64,000 bases of DNA from JAAFIP01 sp963775085 (lineage in GTDB: Bacteria; Pseudomonadota; Gammaproteobacteria; Burkholderiales; Burkholderiaceae_C), in assembly GCA_963775085.1 (NCBI GenBank), contig CAVZHO010000006.1, positions 248,001-312,000 of the forward strand. Direction: 5' to 3'. The notes beneath the pieces are model-generated. The model saw only the letters and a program-made list of their open reading frames with translations, was not told the DNA's origin and ran no database searches. Each line of letters opens with the position of its first letter. The first letter of the stretch is position 1. Both the position numbers and the translations under genes were made by a program. Below are positions 41,066 to 50,104 of the stretch, one piece after another.

Positions 41066-41905
41066 ATGCCTATATATCCTTCTCTTTCTCAACCTGACTG
41101 GCCTGCACCAGCCCAGGTGCGATCGGCTTTCACTGTGCGTACCGGTGGAGTGTCGGCGACACCATTTGACTCGTTCAACCTGGGCGACCATGTGGGCGAC
41201 AACGCGGTACATGTGGCGGGCAACCGTGCCAAGCTGCATCAGAGCATCCAGGCACGGCCGGTGTTTTTAAAGCAGGTACATGGTGTGGAGGTGATCGCGC
41301 TGAACCACAACACATCTGACGGCGCAGTGGCCGATGCCTGCATTACCACCCAGCGCGGCGTGGCCTGCACCATCATGGTGGCGGACTGTTTGCCGCTCTT
41401 GTTTACCGACCGCGCGGGCAGTTTTGTGGCCGCAGCGCATGCGGGCTGGCGCGGGCTGCTGGGGCAGGGTGGCGTCGGTGTTATTGAGTCGATTTACCAA
41501 GCTTTTATGCCCATAGTCCCTGTCGCTGCGACATTGGTAGCTACTAAAATAATAGCAAATGATATTTTGGTATGGCTCGGTCCCTGCATTGGCCCCACGC
41601 AGTTTGAGGTGGGAGCGGAGGTGCAGGCGGCGTTTGATGCGGCGCAGCCAGGTGCAACGCGGCATTTTCAAAAAATAGCACCCAGCGCATCTGCAGCACC
41701 CGGTCAGCCCGATAAGTACCTGGCCAATTTACAAGCCTTGGCGAGGGATAGATTGCAAGCCCTGGGCATCACCCACATCTATGGCAATGACGGCAGCGCG
41801 CCCTGGTGTACCGTCAGCAACCCGTCACAGTTTTTCTCGCACCGGCGCGACGCTGTCCGCCTGGGCAGCACCGGGCGCATGGCGGCTTGCATCTGGCTGG
41901 CTTGA
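41066..41905 (+). CDS. pgeF: Peptidoglycan editing factor PgeF / multicopper-oxidase-like YfiH (LACC1 family)
   Basis: About 279 residues from ATG 41066 (a TTG at 41057 lies inside the repeat). Family signatures: SFNLGDHVGDN, FLKQVHGVEV, MVADCLPLLF, AAHAGWRGLLGQG, WLGPCIGPTQFEVG and SQFFSHRRD, with His/Cys zinc ligands. Members hydrolyse purine nucleosides in vitro and prevent L-Ser mis-incorporation in peptidoglycan. A stretch of about 18 residues, MPIVPVAATLVATKIIAND, between AGWRG and WLGPCIGP, is a repeat-encoded insertion. phaC follows, with a small opposite-strand gene between. Confidence 0.93.
   Translation: MPIYPSLSQPDWPAPAQVRSAFTVRTGGVSATPFDSFNLGDHVGDNAVHVAGNRAKLHQSIQARPVFLKQVHGVEVIALNHNTSDGAVADACITTQRGVACTIMVADCLPLLFTDRAGSFVAAAHAGWRGLLGQGGVGVIESIYQAFMPIVPVAATLVATKIIANDILVWLGPCIGPTQFEVGAEVQAAFDAAQPGATRHFQKIAPSASAAPGQPDKYLANLQALARDRLQALGITHIYGNDGSAPWCTVSNPSQFFSHRRDAVRLGSTGRMAACIWLA
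41509..41561. repeat. Dispersed two-hairpin repeat inside pgeF
   Basis: GCCCATAGTCCCTGTC, GCGACATTGGTAGCTA, then AAAATAATAGCAAATG. It is near-parallel to the hemD copy and is read in frame within pgeF. Confidence 0.8.
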
Positions 41906-42133
41906 GGTGGCGGCCATGGCGTTTTGCTGCGTGACCCACTCGGCCCGCTCACGCGCTTTGCGCGCCCGGTTACGTGACGGCGTGGCCAGCAGGTACAGGA
42001 CGATGGAGACCGGGACTACGCCATACAGCACGAAGGTGACGATAGCTCCGAGCACGGTGCCCGCACTGTGGGTGGCCTCGGCCACCGCCATCATGAGGGC
42101 TACGTAAATCCACGCTATAGCAACAAGGTACAT
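41825..42133 (-). CDS. Small two-helix membrane protein, unknown function
   Basis: About 102 residues from ATG 42133. It begins MYLVAIAWIYVALMMAVAEA (helix about 1-18), has a second helix at about 28-50 (LGAIVTFVLYGVVPVSIVLY), then a basic stretch RNRARKARERAEW and a polar tail. This regular membrane-protein layout argues that it is real. Its last 81 bases lie antisense to the end of pgeF. No clear ribosome-binding site was seen. The tail antisense to pgeF may be fortuitous. Confidence 0.6.
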   Translation of the reverse strand: MYLVAIAWIYVALMMAVAEATHSAGTVLGAIVTFVLYGVVPVSIVLYLLATPSRNRARKARERAEWVTQQNAMAATSSQPDASRHAPGAAQADSVAPVREKL

Positions 42134-42247
42134 AAGGGACAGAATATGGTTATGAATAAAAATTTGTTGCAGTGCAGCAAAAATATGGGATACTCGGGTT
42201 ATCCCTAGATAAGAGCGCACACAGATGCGTCCAACACCGGAGACAAC

Positions 42248-43855
42248 ATGGATTTTCAATCACCTTGGGGCGATTTGTCCCAGCAATTTCAATTTGACCC
42301 TGCTGTTTTGCAGGCACTGCAAAAAACCTACGTGGAGCAAGCGCAGGCTTTGTGGGCGCAGGGCATGACTGCGCGCCCCGTGGTGGCTGACCGCCGCTTT
42401 GCCGCGGAGGCGTGGGCGCACAACCCGGCTGCCAGCTTTGCCGCCGAGCAATACCTGCTCAACGCCCGCACCCTGCTGGGCATGGCGGACGCCGTGCAGG
42501 GCGATGCCAAGGCCAAGGCCAAGGTACGTTTTGCGGTAGAGCAATGGCTGGCCGCCACCTCGCCATCGAACTTTCTGGCGCTGAACCCCGAGGCGCAGAA
42601 AAAGGCGATTGACAGCAAGGGCGAGAGCATTGCCAAGGGCATTCAAAACATGCTGGCCGATATGCAGCAGGGCCATATGTCGATGACCGACGAAAGCCAG
42701 TTTGAGATTGGCCGCAACGTCGCCACGACCGAGGGCGCGGTGGTGTTTGAGAACGATATTTTTCAACTCATCGAATACAAACCGCTCACGGCCAAGGTGT
42801 ACGAAAAACCGTATCTGATCGTGCCGCCCTGCATCAACAAATACTACATTCTGGATTTGCAACCGGCCAACTCCCTGGTGCGCCACCTGGTGGCCCAGGG
42901 CCACCGCACCTTTGTGCTCAGCTGGCGCAATGCCGATGCTTCGGTACAGCAGAAAACCTGGGACGATTACATCCAGGATGGCGCTATCAAAGCCATAGCT
43001 GCTTGCGCAAGTATTGCGGGCGCAAAGCAAATAAATGCCTTGGGTTTTTGCATTGGCGGGACGATCCTGGCCAGTGCACTGGGGGTACTGGCGGCACGCG
43101 GCGACAAGCCGCTGGCCTCGCTCACCCTGCTGACCTCGATGCTGGACTTCAGCGACACCGGCATTCTGGACATCTTCATTGACGAGAATATGGTCAAGTA
43201 CCGCGAGCAGCAAATCGGAAGCGGCGGCCTGCTCAAAGGCAAAGAGCTGGCCAGCACTTTCAGCTTTTTACGCCCCAATGACTTGGTGTGGAACTACGTG
43301 GTGGGCAACTATTTGAAGGGCGAAACCCCGCCGCCGTTTGACCTGCTCTACTGGAACAGCGACAGCACCAATCTGCCCGGCCCGATGTACTGCTGGTACC
43401 TGCGCAACACCTACCTCGAGAACAACCTGGTTAAACCCGGCAAAGTGACCGTGTGCGGGGAAAAGCTGGACATGCGCAAAGTAGACCTGCCCACCTATAT
43501 CTATGGCAGCCGCGAAGACCATATTGTGCCGATTGGTGGTGCCTATGCGTCCACTCAGGTGCTGTCCGGCAAAAAACGCTTCGTCATGGGCGCGTCGGGC
43601 CATATTGCCGGGGTGATCAACCCACCTGCGGCTAAAAAACGCTCCCATTGGATCGGCAAAGAAGGCTACTTCCCTGCCAACCAAGCCGACTGGCAAGCCG
43701 CCGCCAAAGAGGTGCCGGGTAGCTGGTGGGACGACTGGTGCGCTTGGATCAAGCCGCAGGCGGGTAAACAAATTGCTGCACCTAAAAGCTACGGAAGTGC
43801 TAAATTCAAAGTGATAGAGCCTGCGCCTGGACGGTATGTGAAGGCTAAGGCTTAA
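42248..43855 (+). CDS. phaC: Class I poly(3-hydroxyalkanoate) synthase
   Basis: A 535-residue enzyme polymerising 3-hydroxyacyl-CoA on the granule surface. The lipase-like box GFCIGGT places the catalytic Cys at residue 268; Asp is in SREDHIVPIGG and His in GHIAGVINPP. The N-terminal region (FLALNPEAQKKAI) and SKGESIAKGIQNML match class I synthases, though the protein is shorter than the usual 570-600 residues. Residues just before the Cys box (KAIAACASIAGAKQINA) are encoded by a repeat variant (42983-43028). phaA and phaB follow, with a large inverted repeat in the phaC-phaA gap. Confidence 0.95.
   Translation: MDFQSPWGDLSQQFQFDPAVLQALQKTYVEQAQALWAQGMTARPVVADRRFAAEAWAHNPAASFAAEQYLLNARTLLGMADAVQGDAKAKAKVRFAVEQWLAATSPSNFLALNPEAQKKAIDSKGESIAKGIQNMLADMQQGHMSMTDESQFEIGRNVATTEGAVVFENDIFQLIEYKPLTAKVYEKPYLIVPPCINKYYILDLQPANSLVRHLVAQGHRTFVLSWRNADASVQQKTWDDYIQDGAIKAIAACASIAGAKQINALGFCIGGTILASALGVLAARGDKPLASLTLLTSMLDFSDTGILDIFIDENMVKYREQQIGSGGLLKGKELASTFSFLRPNDLVWNYVVGNYLKGETPPPFDLLYWNSDSTNLPGPMYCWYLRNTYLENNLVKPGKVTVCGEKLDMRKVDLPTYIYGSREDHIVPIGGAYASTQVLSGKKRFVMGASGHIAGVINPPAAKKRSHWIGKEGYFPANQADWQAAAKEVPGSWWDDWCAWIKPQAGKQIAAPKSYGSAKFKVIEPAPGRYVKAKA
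42983..43028. repeat. Possible dispersed repeat variant inside phaC
   Basis: GCTATCAAAGCCATAGC, then TGCTTGCGCAAGTATTGCGG and GCGCAAAGC. TTGCGC and GCGCAA form the second stem in place of GTCC/GGAC. It is read in frame close to the catalytic Cys. Confidence 0.5.
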
Positions 43856-43870
43856 CTGCTCCTGGTGTAA

Positions 43871-44001
43871 CGCGAAAAGCGCAAAAATTACGCAAAAAAC
43901 GCAAAAAAAATCAGAAAAATAGATCGAAAAAACTACTCTGAAAAAATTAATTTTTGGTTTTGTTTTTTTGCGTTTTTTGCGTAATTTTTGCGCTTTTTGC
44001 G
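43871..44001. repeat. 39-bp near-perfect inverted repeat between phaC and phaA
   Basis: The arms 43871-43909 and 43963-44001 are complementary at 38 of 39 positions around a 53-bp AT-rich spacer. The left arm is a chain of GCG/CGC triplets separated by A-runs (AAGCGCAAAAATTACGC); the right arm is its mirror with T-runs. The spacer itself has smaller dyads (TCAGA...TCTGA, AAATTAATTT). A transcript would form a very long stem. It could end phaC transcription or be a mobile palindromic element. Confidence 0.9.
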
Positions 44002-44049
44002 ATACCTAATACCAACCCCATCCACCAAGTAACCAAAGAGAGACCCAAA

Positions 44050-45228
44050 ATGCAAGACATCGTCATCGTATCCGCCGCCCGTACCGCCGTAGGCAAGTTT
44101 GGCGGCTCAATTGCCAAAGTACCTGCCACCGAGCTAGGCGCCATCGTCATCAAAGAGGCCATCGCCCGCGCCAAGCTAGACCCAAGCCAGATAGGCGAGG
44201 TCATCATGGGCCAGGTGCTCACCGCGGGCAGTGGGCAAAACCCGGCGCGCCAGGCCATGATGAAGGCCGGTGTGGCCAAAGAGACCCCGGCGCTCACCAT
44301 CAACGCCGTCTGCGGCTCGGGCCTCAAGGCCGTCATGCTGGCCGCCCAAGCCGTGGCCTGGGGTGACAGCGAGATTGTGGTCGCCGGTGGCCAGGAGAAC
44401 ATGAGCGCCGCGCCCCATGTGCTGCCCAATTCACGCGACGGCCAGCGCATGGGTGACTGGAAGTTGCAGGACACCATGATCGTGGACGGCCTGTGGGACG
44501 TGTACAACCAGTACCACATGGGCGTGACGGCCGAGAACGTGGCCAAGGCGCATGGCATCTCGCGCGAGGCGCAAGACGCGTTGGCACTGGCTTCGCAAAC
44601 CAAGGCCGCCGCCGCGCAGGCTGCGGGCAAATTCAAGGCCGAGATTGTCGACGTGGTCATCCCGCAAAAGAAGGGTGACGCGATTGTTTTCAACGCCGAC
44701 GAATTCATTAACAAAAAAACCACCGCCGAAGTGCTCTCTGGCCTGCGCCCCGCGTTTGACAAGGCCGGTGGCGTGACGGCGGGCAACGCCTCGGGTTTGA
44801 ACGATGGCGCTGCCGCCGTGGTCGTCATGTCCGCTGCGAAAGCCAAGGCACTGGGCCTTACGCCGCTGGCACGCATCGTCTCGTTTGGCACCAGCGGGCT
44901 GGACCCCGCCACCATGGGCATGGGCCCCGTGCCCGCTACCCGCAAGGCGCTGGAGCGCGCAGGCTGGAAGGCGGCCGATGTTGATCTGTTTGAACTGAAC
45001 GAAGCCTTCGCCGCCCAGGCCTGCGCCGTCAACAAAGAGCTCGGCATTGACGCGACCAAGGTCAACGTCAATGGCGGTGCGATTGCCATCGGCCACCCCA
45101 TCGGCGCGTCCGGTTGCCGCATTTTGGTGACCCTGCTGCACGAAATGCAGGCACGCGGTGCCAAGCGCGGTGTAGCAGCACTTTGCATTGGTGGTGGTAT
45201 GGGGGTTTCCCTCTGTGTAGAACGTTAA
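44050..45228 (+). CDS. phaA: Acetyl-CoA C-acetyltransferase (beta-ketothiolase)
   Basis: A 392-residue thiolase that condenses two acetyl-CoA to acetoacetyl-CoA. The acyl-accepting Cys is residue 88 in NAVCGSGLKAV. The GHP loop (AIGHPIGASGCRI) and the final GGGMGVSLCVER carry the His and the second Cys. The ATG at 44050 gives the standard MQDIVIVSAARTAVGKFGG start; the longer open frame upstream runs through the inverted repeat and is not used. It sits between phaC and phaB and supplies PHA precursor. Confidence 0.96.
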   Translation: MQDIVIVSAARTAVGKFGGSIAKVPATELGAIVIKEAIARAKLDPSQIGEVIMGQVLTAGSGQNPARQAMMKAGVAKETPALTINAVCGSGLKAVMLAAQAVAWGDSEIVVAGGQENMSAAPHVLPNSRDGQRMGDWKLQDTMIVDGLWDVYNQYHMGVTAENVAKAHGISREAQDALALASQTKAAAAQAAGKFKAEIVDVVIPQKKGDAIVFNADEFINKKTTAEVLSGLRPAFDKAGGVTAGNASGLNDGAAAVVVMSAAKAKALGLTPLARIVSFGTSGLDPATMGMGPVPATRKALERAGWKAADVDLFELNEAFAAQACAVNKELGIDATKVNVNGGAIAIGHPIGASGCRILVTLLHEMQARGAKRGVAALCIGGGMGVSLCVER

Positions 45229-45261
45229 TTAAGCAGCACAATCCACTGCTAGCCGAAATAA

Positions 45262-45292
45262 ATAGGGCGTAAGCAGCTATAAAATTTATAGT
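45262..45292. repeat. Dispersed repeat, partial copy upstream of phaB
   Basis: GGGCGTAAGCAGCTATAAAA then TTTATAGTAA: the GCTAT...ATAGT hairpin with the flanking CGTAAGCAG, but without the GTCC/GGAC arm. It lies 26 bases before phaB. Confidence 0.5.
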
Positions 45293-45317
45293 AATTAAAC
45301 CACCAAGGAGCATTCAT

Positions 45318-46055
45318 ATGAGTAAAAAAGTAGCTTACGTCACCGGCGGCATGGGCGGCATCGGTACCGCCATTTGCCAGCGCCTGCACAAAGACGGCTT
45401 CACCGTCATCGCCGGCTGCGGCCCCACGCGAGATTTTGACAAATGGCTGGCCGAGCAAAAGGCCCTGGGTTACACCTTCTACGCCTCTGTGGGCAACGTA
45501 GGCGACTGGGACAGCACCGTGGCCGCGTTTGAAAAGGTCAAGGCCGAGCACGGCCCGGTGAGCGTGCTGGTGAATAACGCCGGCATCACCCGCGACGGCC
45601 AGTTCCGCAAAATGAGCCATGCCGACTGGGACGCGGTGATCTCCACCAACCTCAACAGCATGTTCAACGTGACCAAGCAGGTGATTGAGGGCATGATCGA
45701 CGCAGGCTTTGGCCGCATCATCAATATTTCATCGGTCAACGGCCAAAAGGGCCAGTTTGGACAAGTCAACTACTCCACCGCCAAGGCCGGTCTGCACGGC
45801 TTTACCATGGCGCTGGCGCAAGAGGTGGCCAGCAAGGGCGTGACCGTCAACACCGTCAGCCCCGGCTACATCGGCACCGACATGGTCAAAGCCATCCGCC
45901 CCGACGTGCTAGAGAAAATCGTCGCCGGCGTGCCCGCCAAACGCCTGGGCGAACCCGAAGAAATCGCCTCCATCATTGCGTGGATTGCCAGCGAAGAAGG
46001 CGGCTACGCCACTGGGGCAGACTTCTCACTGAATGGCGGTTTGCACATGGGCTAA
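45318..46055 (+). CDS. phaB: Acetoacetyl-CoA reductase
   Basis: A 245-residue short-chain dehydrogenase. The NADPH-binding loop is TGGMGGIGTAI (about 10-20), then VNNAGITRDGQFRKM. The catalytic Ser is in INISSVNGQKGQFGQ and the YxxxK motif in NYSTAKAG. It reduces acetoacetyl-CoA to (R)-3-hydroxybutyryl-CoA for PhaC. AAGGAG precedes the ATG. A strong terminator follows. Confidence 0.96.
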   Translation: MSKKVAYVTGGMGGIGTAICQRLHKDGFTVIAGCGPTRDFDKWLAEQKALGYTFYASVGNVGDWDSTVAAFEKVKAEHGPVSVLVNNAGITRDGQFRKMSHADWDAVISTNLNSMFNVTKQVIEGMIDAGFGRIINISSVNGQKGQFGQVNYSTAKAGLHGFTMALAQEVASKGVTVNTVSPGYIGTDMVKAIRPDVLEKIVAGVPAKRLGEPEEIASIIAWIASEEGGYATGADFSLNGGLHMG

Positions 46056-46077
46056 TTGCACTGAGTTTGCAATGCAA

Positions 46078-46106
46078 AAAAGACCGCTTCGGCGGTCTTT
46101 TTTTAT
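46078..46106 (+). terminator. Rho-independent terminator after phaB
   Basis: GACCGC (46082-46087), loop TTCG, GCGGTC (46092-46097), flanked by A's and followed by a long T-run. Confidence 0.93.
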
Positions 46107-46135
46107 TTTTCTCATCTAAATTGAGCCTAAAGTTG

Positions 46136-46166
46136 GGTTAATCTTGTTAACCAATTAGGTTATAAT
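46136..46166 (+). promoter_or_regulatory. mqsRA promoter and autoregulatory operator
   Basis: TAACC (46148-46152) and GGTTA (46158-46162), five bases apart, reproduce the spacing of the known MqsA palindrome (TAACC-N5-GGTTA). The TATAAT -10 (46161-46166) overlaps the right half. A further GGTTAA (46136-46141) pairs with TTAACC (46147-46152), so three half-sites cover the promoter. Confidence 0.8.
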
Positions 46167-46172
46167 CAATAC

Positions 46173-46481
46173 ATGGAAAAAAGCACGCCACATTGCAAAC
46201 TACAAAGGGTGAAAGCGCTAATTGAACTTGAACAGGTACGTGCCACCAACATTGCCAGAATGGGGGCCACTGCCCTGGGCTTGAATTTTGAAGGAATGAT
46301 TGCGGTGCTCCAATCTTTGGTCACCAAGGATTTTTATAAAAGTATGACTACCCATGCTGATCACAAAATTTGGCAGGATGTTTACCGGCCTTGCGTAACC
46401 ACGGATGTAGGCAAAATTGATTTGTACATCAAGTTAACCGTGGTCGATGACGTGTTGATCGTTTCTTTTAAGGAGCAATGA
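46173..46481 (+). CDS. mqsR: MqsR-type mRNA interferase toxin
   Basis: A 102-residue toxin of the RelE-like MqsR family, which cleaves mRNA at GC[U/A] sites. It begins MEKSTPHCKLQRVKALIE. The FYKSMTTHADHKIWQDVY block carries conserved Lys, Tyr and His residues. LYIKLTVVDDVLIVSFKE is the C-terminal strand pair. The toxin gene comes first, as usual for mqsRA, and its TGA overlaps the antitoxin ATG. The AT-richer composition suggests acquisition. Confidence 0.93.
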   Translation: MEKSTPHCKLQRVKALIELEQVRATNIARMGATALGLNFEGMIAVLQSLVTKDFYKSMTTHADHKIWQDVYRPCVTTDVGKIDLYIKLTVVDDVLIVSFKEQ

Positions 46482-46885
46482 CTATGAAATGCCCAGCCTG
46501 CGGAGCCGCCAAACTCATTCACGACACCCGTGATATTGCCTATACCTACAAAGGTGAATCAACGCTGATTCCTGCCGTCACGGCCGACTTCTGCACCGCT
46601 TGCGACGAGTCCATTACAGGTGCCGGCGAGACCAAGCGCGTGATGGACTTGATGCTTGCATTTAACAAACAGGTCAATGCCGCCATTGTCGACCCTGCCT
46701 ATATTGCAAGTGTGCGCAAAAAACTGGATCTTGACCAAAAAGAAGCGGCTGAAATTTTTGGCGGAGGTGTAAATGCTTTTTCTCGTTATGAAAACGGCAA
46801 GACAAAACCACCTCTTGCTTTGATAAAGCTTTTGCGGGTATTGGATAAGCATCCTAATTTAATGCGAGAGGTCAGGGCCGCTTAG
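46478..46885 (+). CDS. mqsA: MqsA-type antitoxin, zinc-binding HTH protein
   Basis: 135 residues from ATG 46478 (MTMKCPAC); ATG 46484 is an alternative. Zinc ligands are KCPACGAAK and FCTACDES. The C-terminal HTH-Xre domain has LDQKEAAEIFGGGVNAFSRY, the recognition region, then ENGKTKPPLALIKLL. MqsA neutralises MqsR and represses the operon by binding the palindrome at 46148-46162. ATGA overlap with mqsR gives coupling. Confidence 0.93.
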   Translation: MTMKCPACGAAKLIHDTRDIAYTYKGESTLIPAVTADFCTACDESITGAGETKRVMDLMLAFNKQVNAAIVDPAYIASVRKKLDLDQKEAAEIFGGGVNAFSRYENGKTKPPLALIKLLRVLDKHPNLMREVRAA

Positions 46886-46904
46886 CGGGTCACTAGATAC
46901 GCTC

Positions 46905-47039
46905 ATGCAAAAGAACTATCCGATAGATATTGAATCCCTCTGTGTCGGGCAACAATATTTATACCACCGCGAACCCTTCTTAAGCCCCAGCTGGATAGAC
47001 CGCCTGGAGCAATGGCTGCGGCGGTTCAGAAAAGATTGA
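46905..47039 (+). CDS. Small ORF of 44 codons downstream of mqsA, uncertain
   Basis: ATG 46905 to TGA 47037-47039. The predicted peptide starts MQKNYPIDIESLCVGQQYLY and ends SWIDRLEQWLRRFRKD, a plausible amphipathic basic helix. It lies 19 bases after mqsA. No ribosome-binding site is visible and no family is recognised. It could be a third gene of the toxin-antitoxin unit or chance. Confidence 0.35.
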   Translation: MQKNYPIDIESLCVGQQYLYHREPFLSPSWIDRLEQWLRRFRKD

Positions 47040-47117
47040 TAAGGGTGGCAAATGAGCCTGCTGGTGAATGAACTGCGTTACCCACATAGTTCACCTTGGC
47101 AGTAAACCCAGCCACTC

Positions 47118-47881
47118 TCAATGCCCCTGCGACCCGCGATGCGCCCACGCCGTAGTGTGCTTCTCCACATAGTCAAACAGCTCATACATCAGCATCGCCA
47201 TGGCACCCACGACGACCAGGCCGCCGAAGGCCAGGCCCATTTGCATGGCGCTGCCGGCGCTGATCAAGAGGTAGCCGATGCCTTCGTTGGCGGCGGTCAT
47301 CTCACTCACTGTGGTGCCGACAAAGGCCAATGTGATGGCGACTTTGAGGGAGCCGAAGAAGTAGGGCATGGAGCGGGGCATGCCGACTTTGGTGAGCACG
47401 TCCCAGCGCTTGGCGCCCAGCACGCGCAGCACGTCTTCCAGCTCGGGCTCCAGGGTGGCAAGCCCCGTGGCGATGTTGACCATGATGGGGAAGAAGCTGA
47501 TGAGAAAGGCCGTGAGAATGGCCGGGCCTACGCCGATGCCGAACCACACCACCAGGATGGGCACAAAGGCCGCTTTGGGCAGGGCGTTAAAGCCCGTCAT
47601 CAGCGGGTACATGGCGGTGTAGGCGATGCGCGAGCTGCCCATGAGAAAGCCCAGCAGTACACCGACGACGATGGCGATGCCAAAGCCCACCATCGTCACC
47701 CAAAAGGTGCGCCAGGCGTGGCCTGCGATGACTTCTTTGTACTCCCACACCTGCGCCGCGATGCGCGACGGGCTGGGGAAGATGAATTCGCTGACGTTGA
47801 AAATGCGGCAGATGGCCTCCCACAGTACCAAGGTGGCAATCAGCAACAGCCAGGGGGAATAGCGTTCAAGAGCTTTGGGTT

Positions 47882-47885
<4 letters not shown>
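47118..47885 (-). CDS. ABC transporter permease, SsuC/TauC/nitrate type
   Basis: A 255-residue inner-membrane protein with about six helices. The cytoplasmic EAA-type loop lies around FGSLKVAITLAFVGTTVSEM. GFNALPKAAFVPILVVWFGI is a strong signature of the SsuC/TauC/ThiX group, which move sulfonates, nitrate, pyrimidines or similar. ATG 47885 overlaps the ATPase gene stop by four bases. Confidence 0.92.
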
Positions 47886-48712
<827 letters not shown>

Positions 48713-48735
48713 GGGCTAAATTTGTTATGAAAATA

Positions 48736-48783
48736 GCCGCTAGTCCTTGTCTACAGGACGTAAGCAGCTATTATTATAGTAGC
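48736..48783. repeat. Dispersed two-hairpin repeat, well-preserved copy
   Basis: GCCGCTAGTCCTTGTC, TACAGGACGTAAGCAGC, then TATTATTATAGTAGC. Both hairpins are intact (GTCCTTGTCTACAGGAC is itself a hairpin). It lies between the binding-protein and ATPase genes of the ABC system. Confidence 0.8.
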
Positions 48784-48814
48784 ACTCAGGAATGCCACAA
48801 GCTATGACAGGAGT

Positions 48815-49849
48815 TTAACGCTTGGCCGGTGGCAGCACGTTCAGCTCTGCCGCGCTGGGTAAAAAGCTGCCATTCCAGACCGCGTCGGCATTCACGCGGC
48901 TCTTGGTGTTGAATGCATCGGATACCTGTGAGGCCATGAGCGACAGGCGACCCGGGTTGACCATGCCAAAGCCTTCGGCGCGGGCGCTGGGGCTGTTGAT
49001 GGCGGTGTCAATGGCCAGTTGAAAGCGGCGGGTTTCCAGCTCGCTGTTGATGATGCCGTCGCGCGCCTTCACGTGCTCAATCGCGCCCTTGGGGTAGGCC
49101 ATGGCTTCCTTGGCACCTTTGGTAAAGGCCAGCAAAAAGGCTTTCACGGCGGCGGGGTTTTCCTTGATCATCTTCGGGCTGGCGATGATCGCGTTGCCGT
49201 ACAGCTTCACGCCGTTGTCGGCGTAGGGGATGATGGTGACTTCATCGGCCTTCACGCCACGGGCCTCGAGGTTAAGCAGGCTGGTGAAGGTAAAGCCGGT
49301 GATGGCATCGACATCGCCACGCGCCAGCATGGTCTCGCGCAGTGGGGGGTCCATGCTGGTCCACTGCACGCCGTTCACATTGTTGGCCTTGGCAAAGATG
49401 GGGAAGCTGCGGCGGCCTGCGTCAAACACGGGGGCCCCGAGTTTTTTGCCGTTCAAATCGGCTGCGCTCTTGATACCGGATTTTTTCAGTGCCATGACCG
49501 AGGCGGGCGTGCTGTTGTACACCATCATCACCGCGACGGGTTTATTCGGTGCATCCGGGTTGTTGGCATGAAACTCCATCAGCGCCGCGATGTCGGCAAA
49601 GCCCATGTCGTAGGTGCCGGAGGCCACGCGGGTCACCGCGCCACCCGAGCCGTTGCCTGCGTCTACTGTGACGTCCAGCCCGGCGTTTTTAAAGAAGCCT
49701 TTGGCTACCGGGGTGAGAAAGAGGGCGGCAGGGCCTTCAAAACGCCAGTCGAGCTGGAACTTGATGGGTGTGGTTTGCGCTTGGGCGATGCCAAAGGACA
49801 GGGCGGCGGCGGTGACCAGGGCGAGTTTGAGGAAGCTGCGTGCTTTCAT
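48815..49849 (-). CDS. ABC transporter substrate-binding protein, NMT1/THI5-like
   Basis: About 344 residues from ATG 49849, chosen because it gives a classic signal peptide (MKARSFLKLALVTAAALSFG, cleavage about residue 24). The mature protein begins TTPIKFQLDWRFEGPAALFL and contains GSGGAVTRVASGTYDMGFAD and WTSMDPPLRETMLARGDVDA, typical of NMT1/SsuA-like receptors. The ligand is unknown; relatives bind pyrimidine precursors, sulfonates or riboflavin. It neighbours purine-catabolism genes, so a nitrogen compound is a fair guess. Confidence 0.9.
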   Translation of the reverse strand: MKARSFLKLALVTAAALSFGIAQAQTTPIKFQLDWRFEGPAALFLTPVAKGFFKNAGLDVTVDAGNGSGGAVTRVASGTYDMGFADIAALMEFHANNPDAPNKPVAVMMVYNSTPASVMALKKSGIKSAADLNGKKLGAPVFDAGRRSFPIFAKANNVNGVQWTSMDPPLRETMLARGDVDAITGFTFTSLLNLEARGVKADEVTIIPYADNGVKLYGNAIIASPKMIKENPAAVKAFLLAFTKGAKEAMAYPKGAIEHVKARDGIINSELETRRFQLAIDTAINSPSARAEGFGMVNPGRLSLMASQVSDAFNTKSRVNADAVWNGSFLPSAAELNVLPPAKR

Positions 49850-50005
49850 GGGGGAGGGCTCCAAAGTTAAAAAGGGGTAGACACACGACGATAACGTAAG
49901 CAATGCTGGGCGGTTGCCAAGGCAAACCCCTAATTGTCCCTGAAAAGGTGCGTGGTGGGGCAAGGGTTGTTGCTAGGAGGCGTATTCTTTTTCTGTTGTG
50001 GACGT

Positions 50006-50042
50006 GAGCAGGCCGATGGCGTACTCAGCTCCGCAGCTGTCC
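50006..50042. repeat. Half copy of the 62263-62367 palindromic element
   Basis: This 37-bp stretch (GAGCAGGCCGATGG, then AGCTCCGCAGCTGTCC) matches 62263-62299 at 31 of 37 positions by eye. No right arm is evident. It lies in the 255-bp gap upstream of the binding-protein gene; nothing else was recognised there. Confidence 0.55.
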
Positions 50043-50104
50043 ACGCCAAGTGCCGGGGCGGGCACAGCATAGGTAACAATGCCACAGCGTACACAGGCCG
50101 CACC

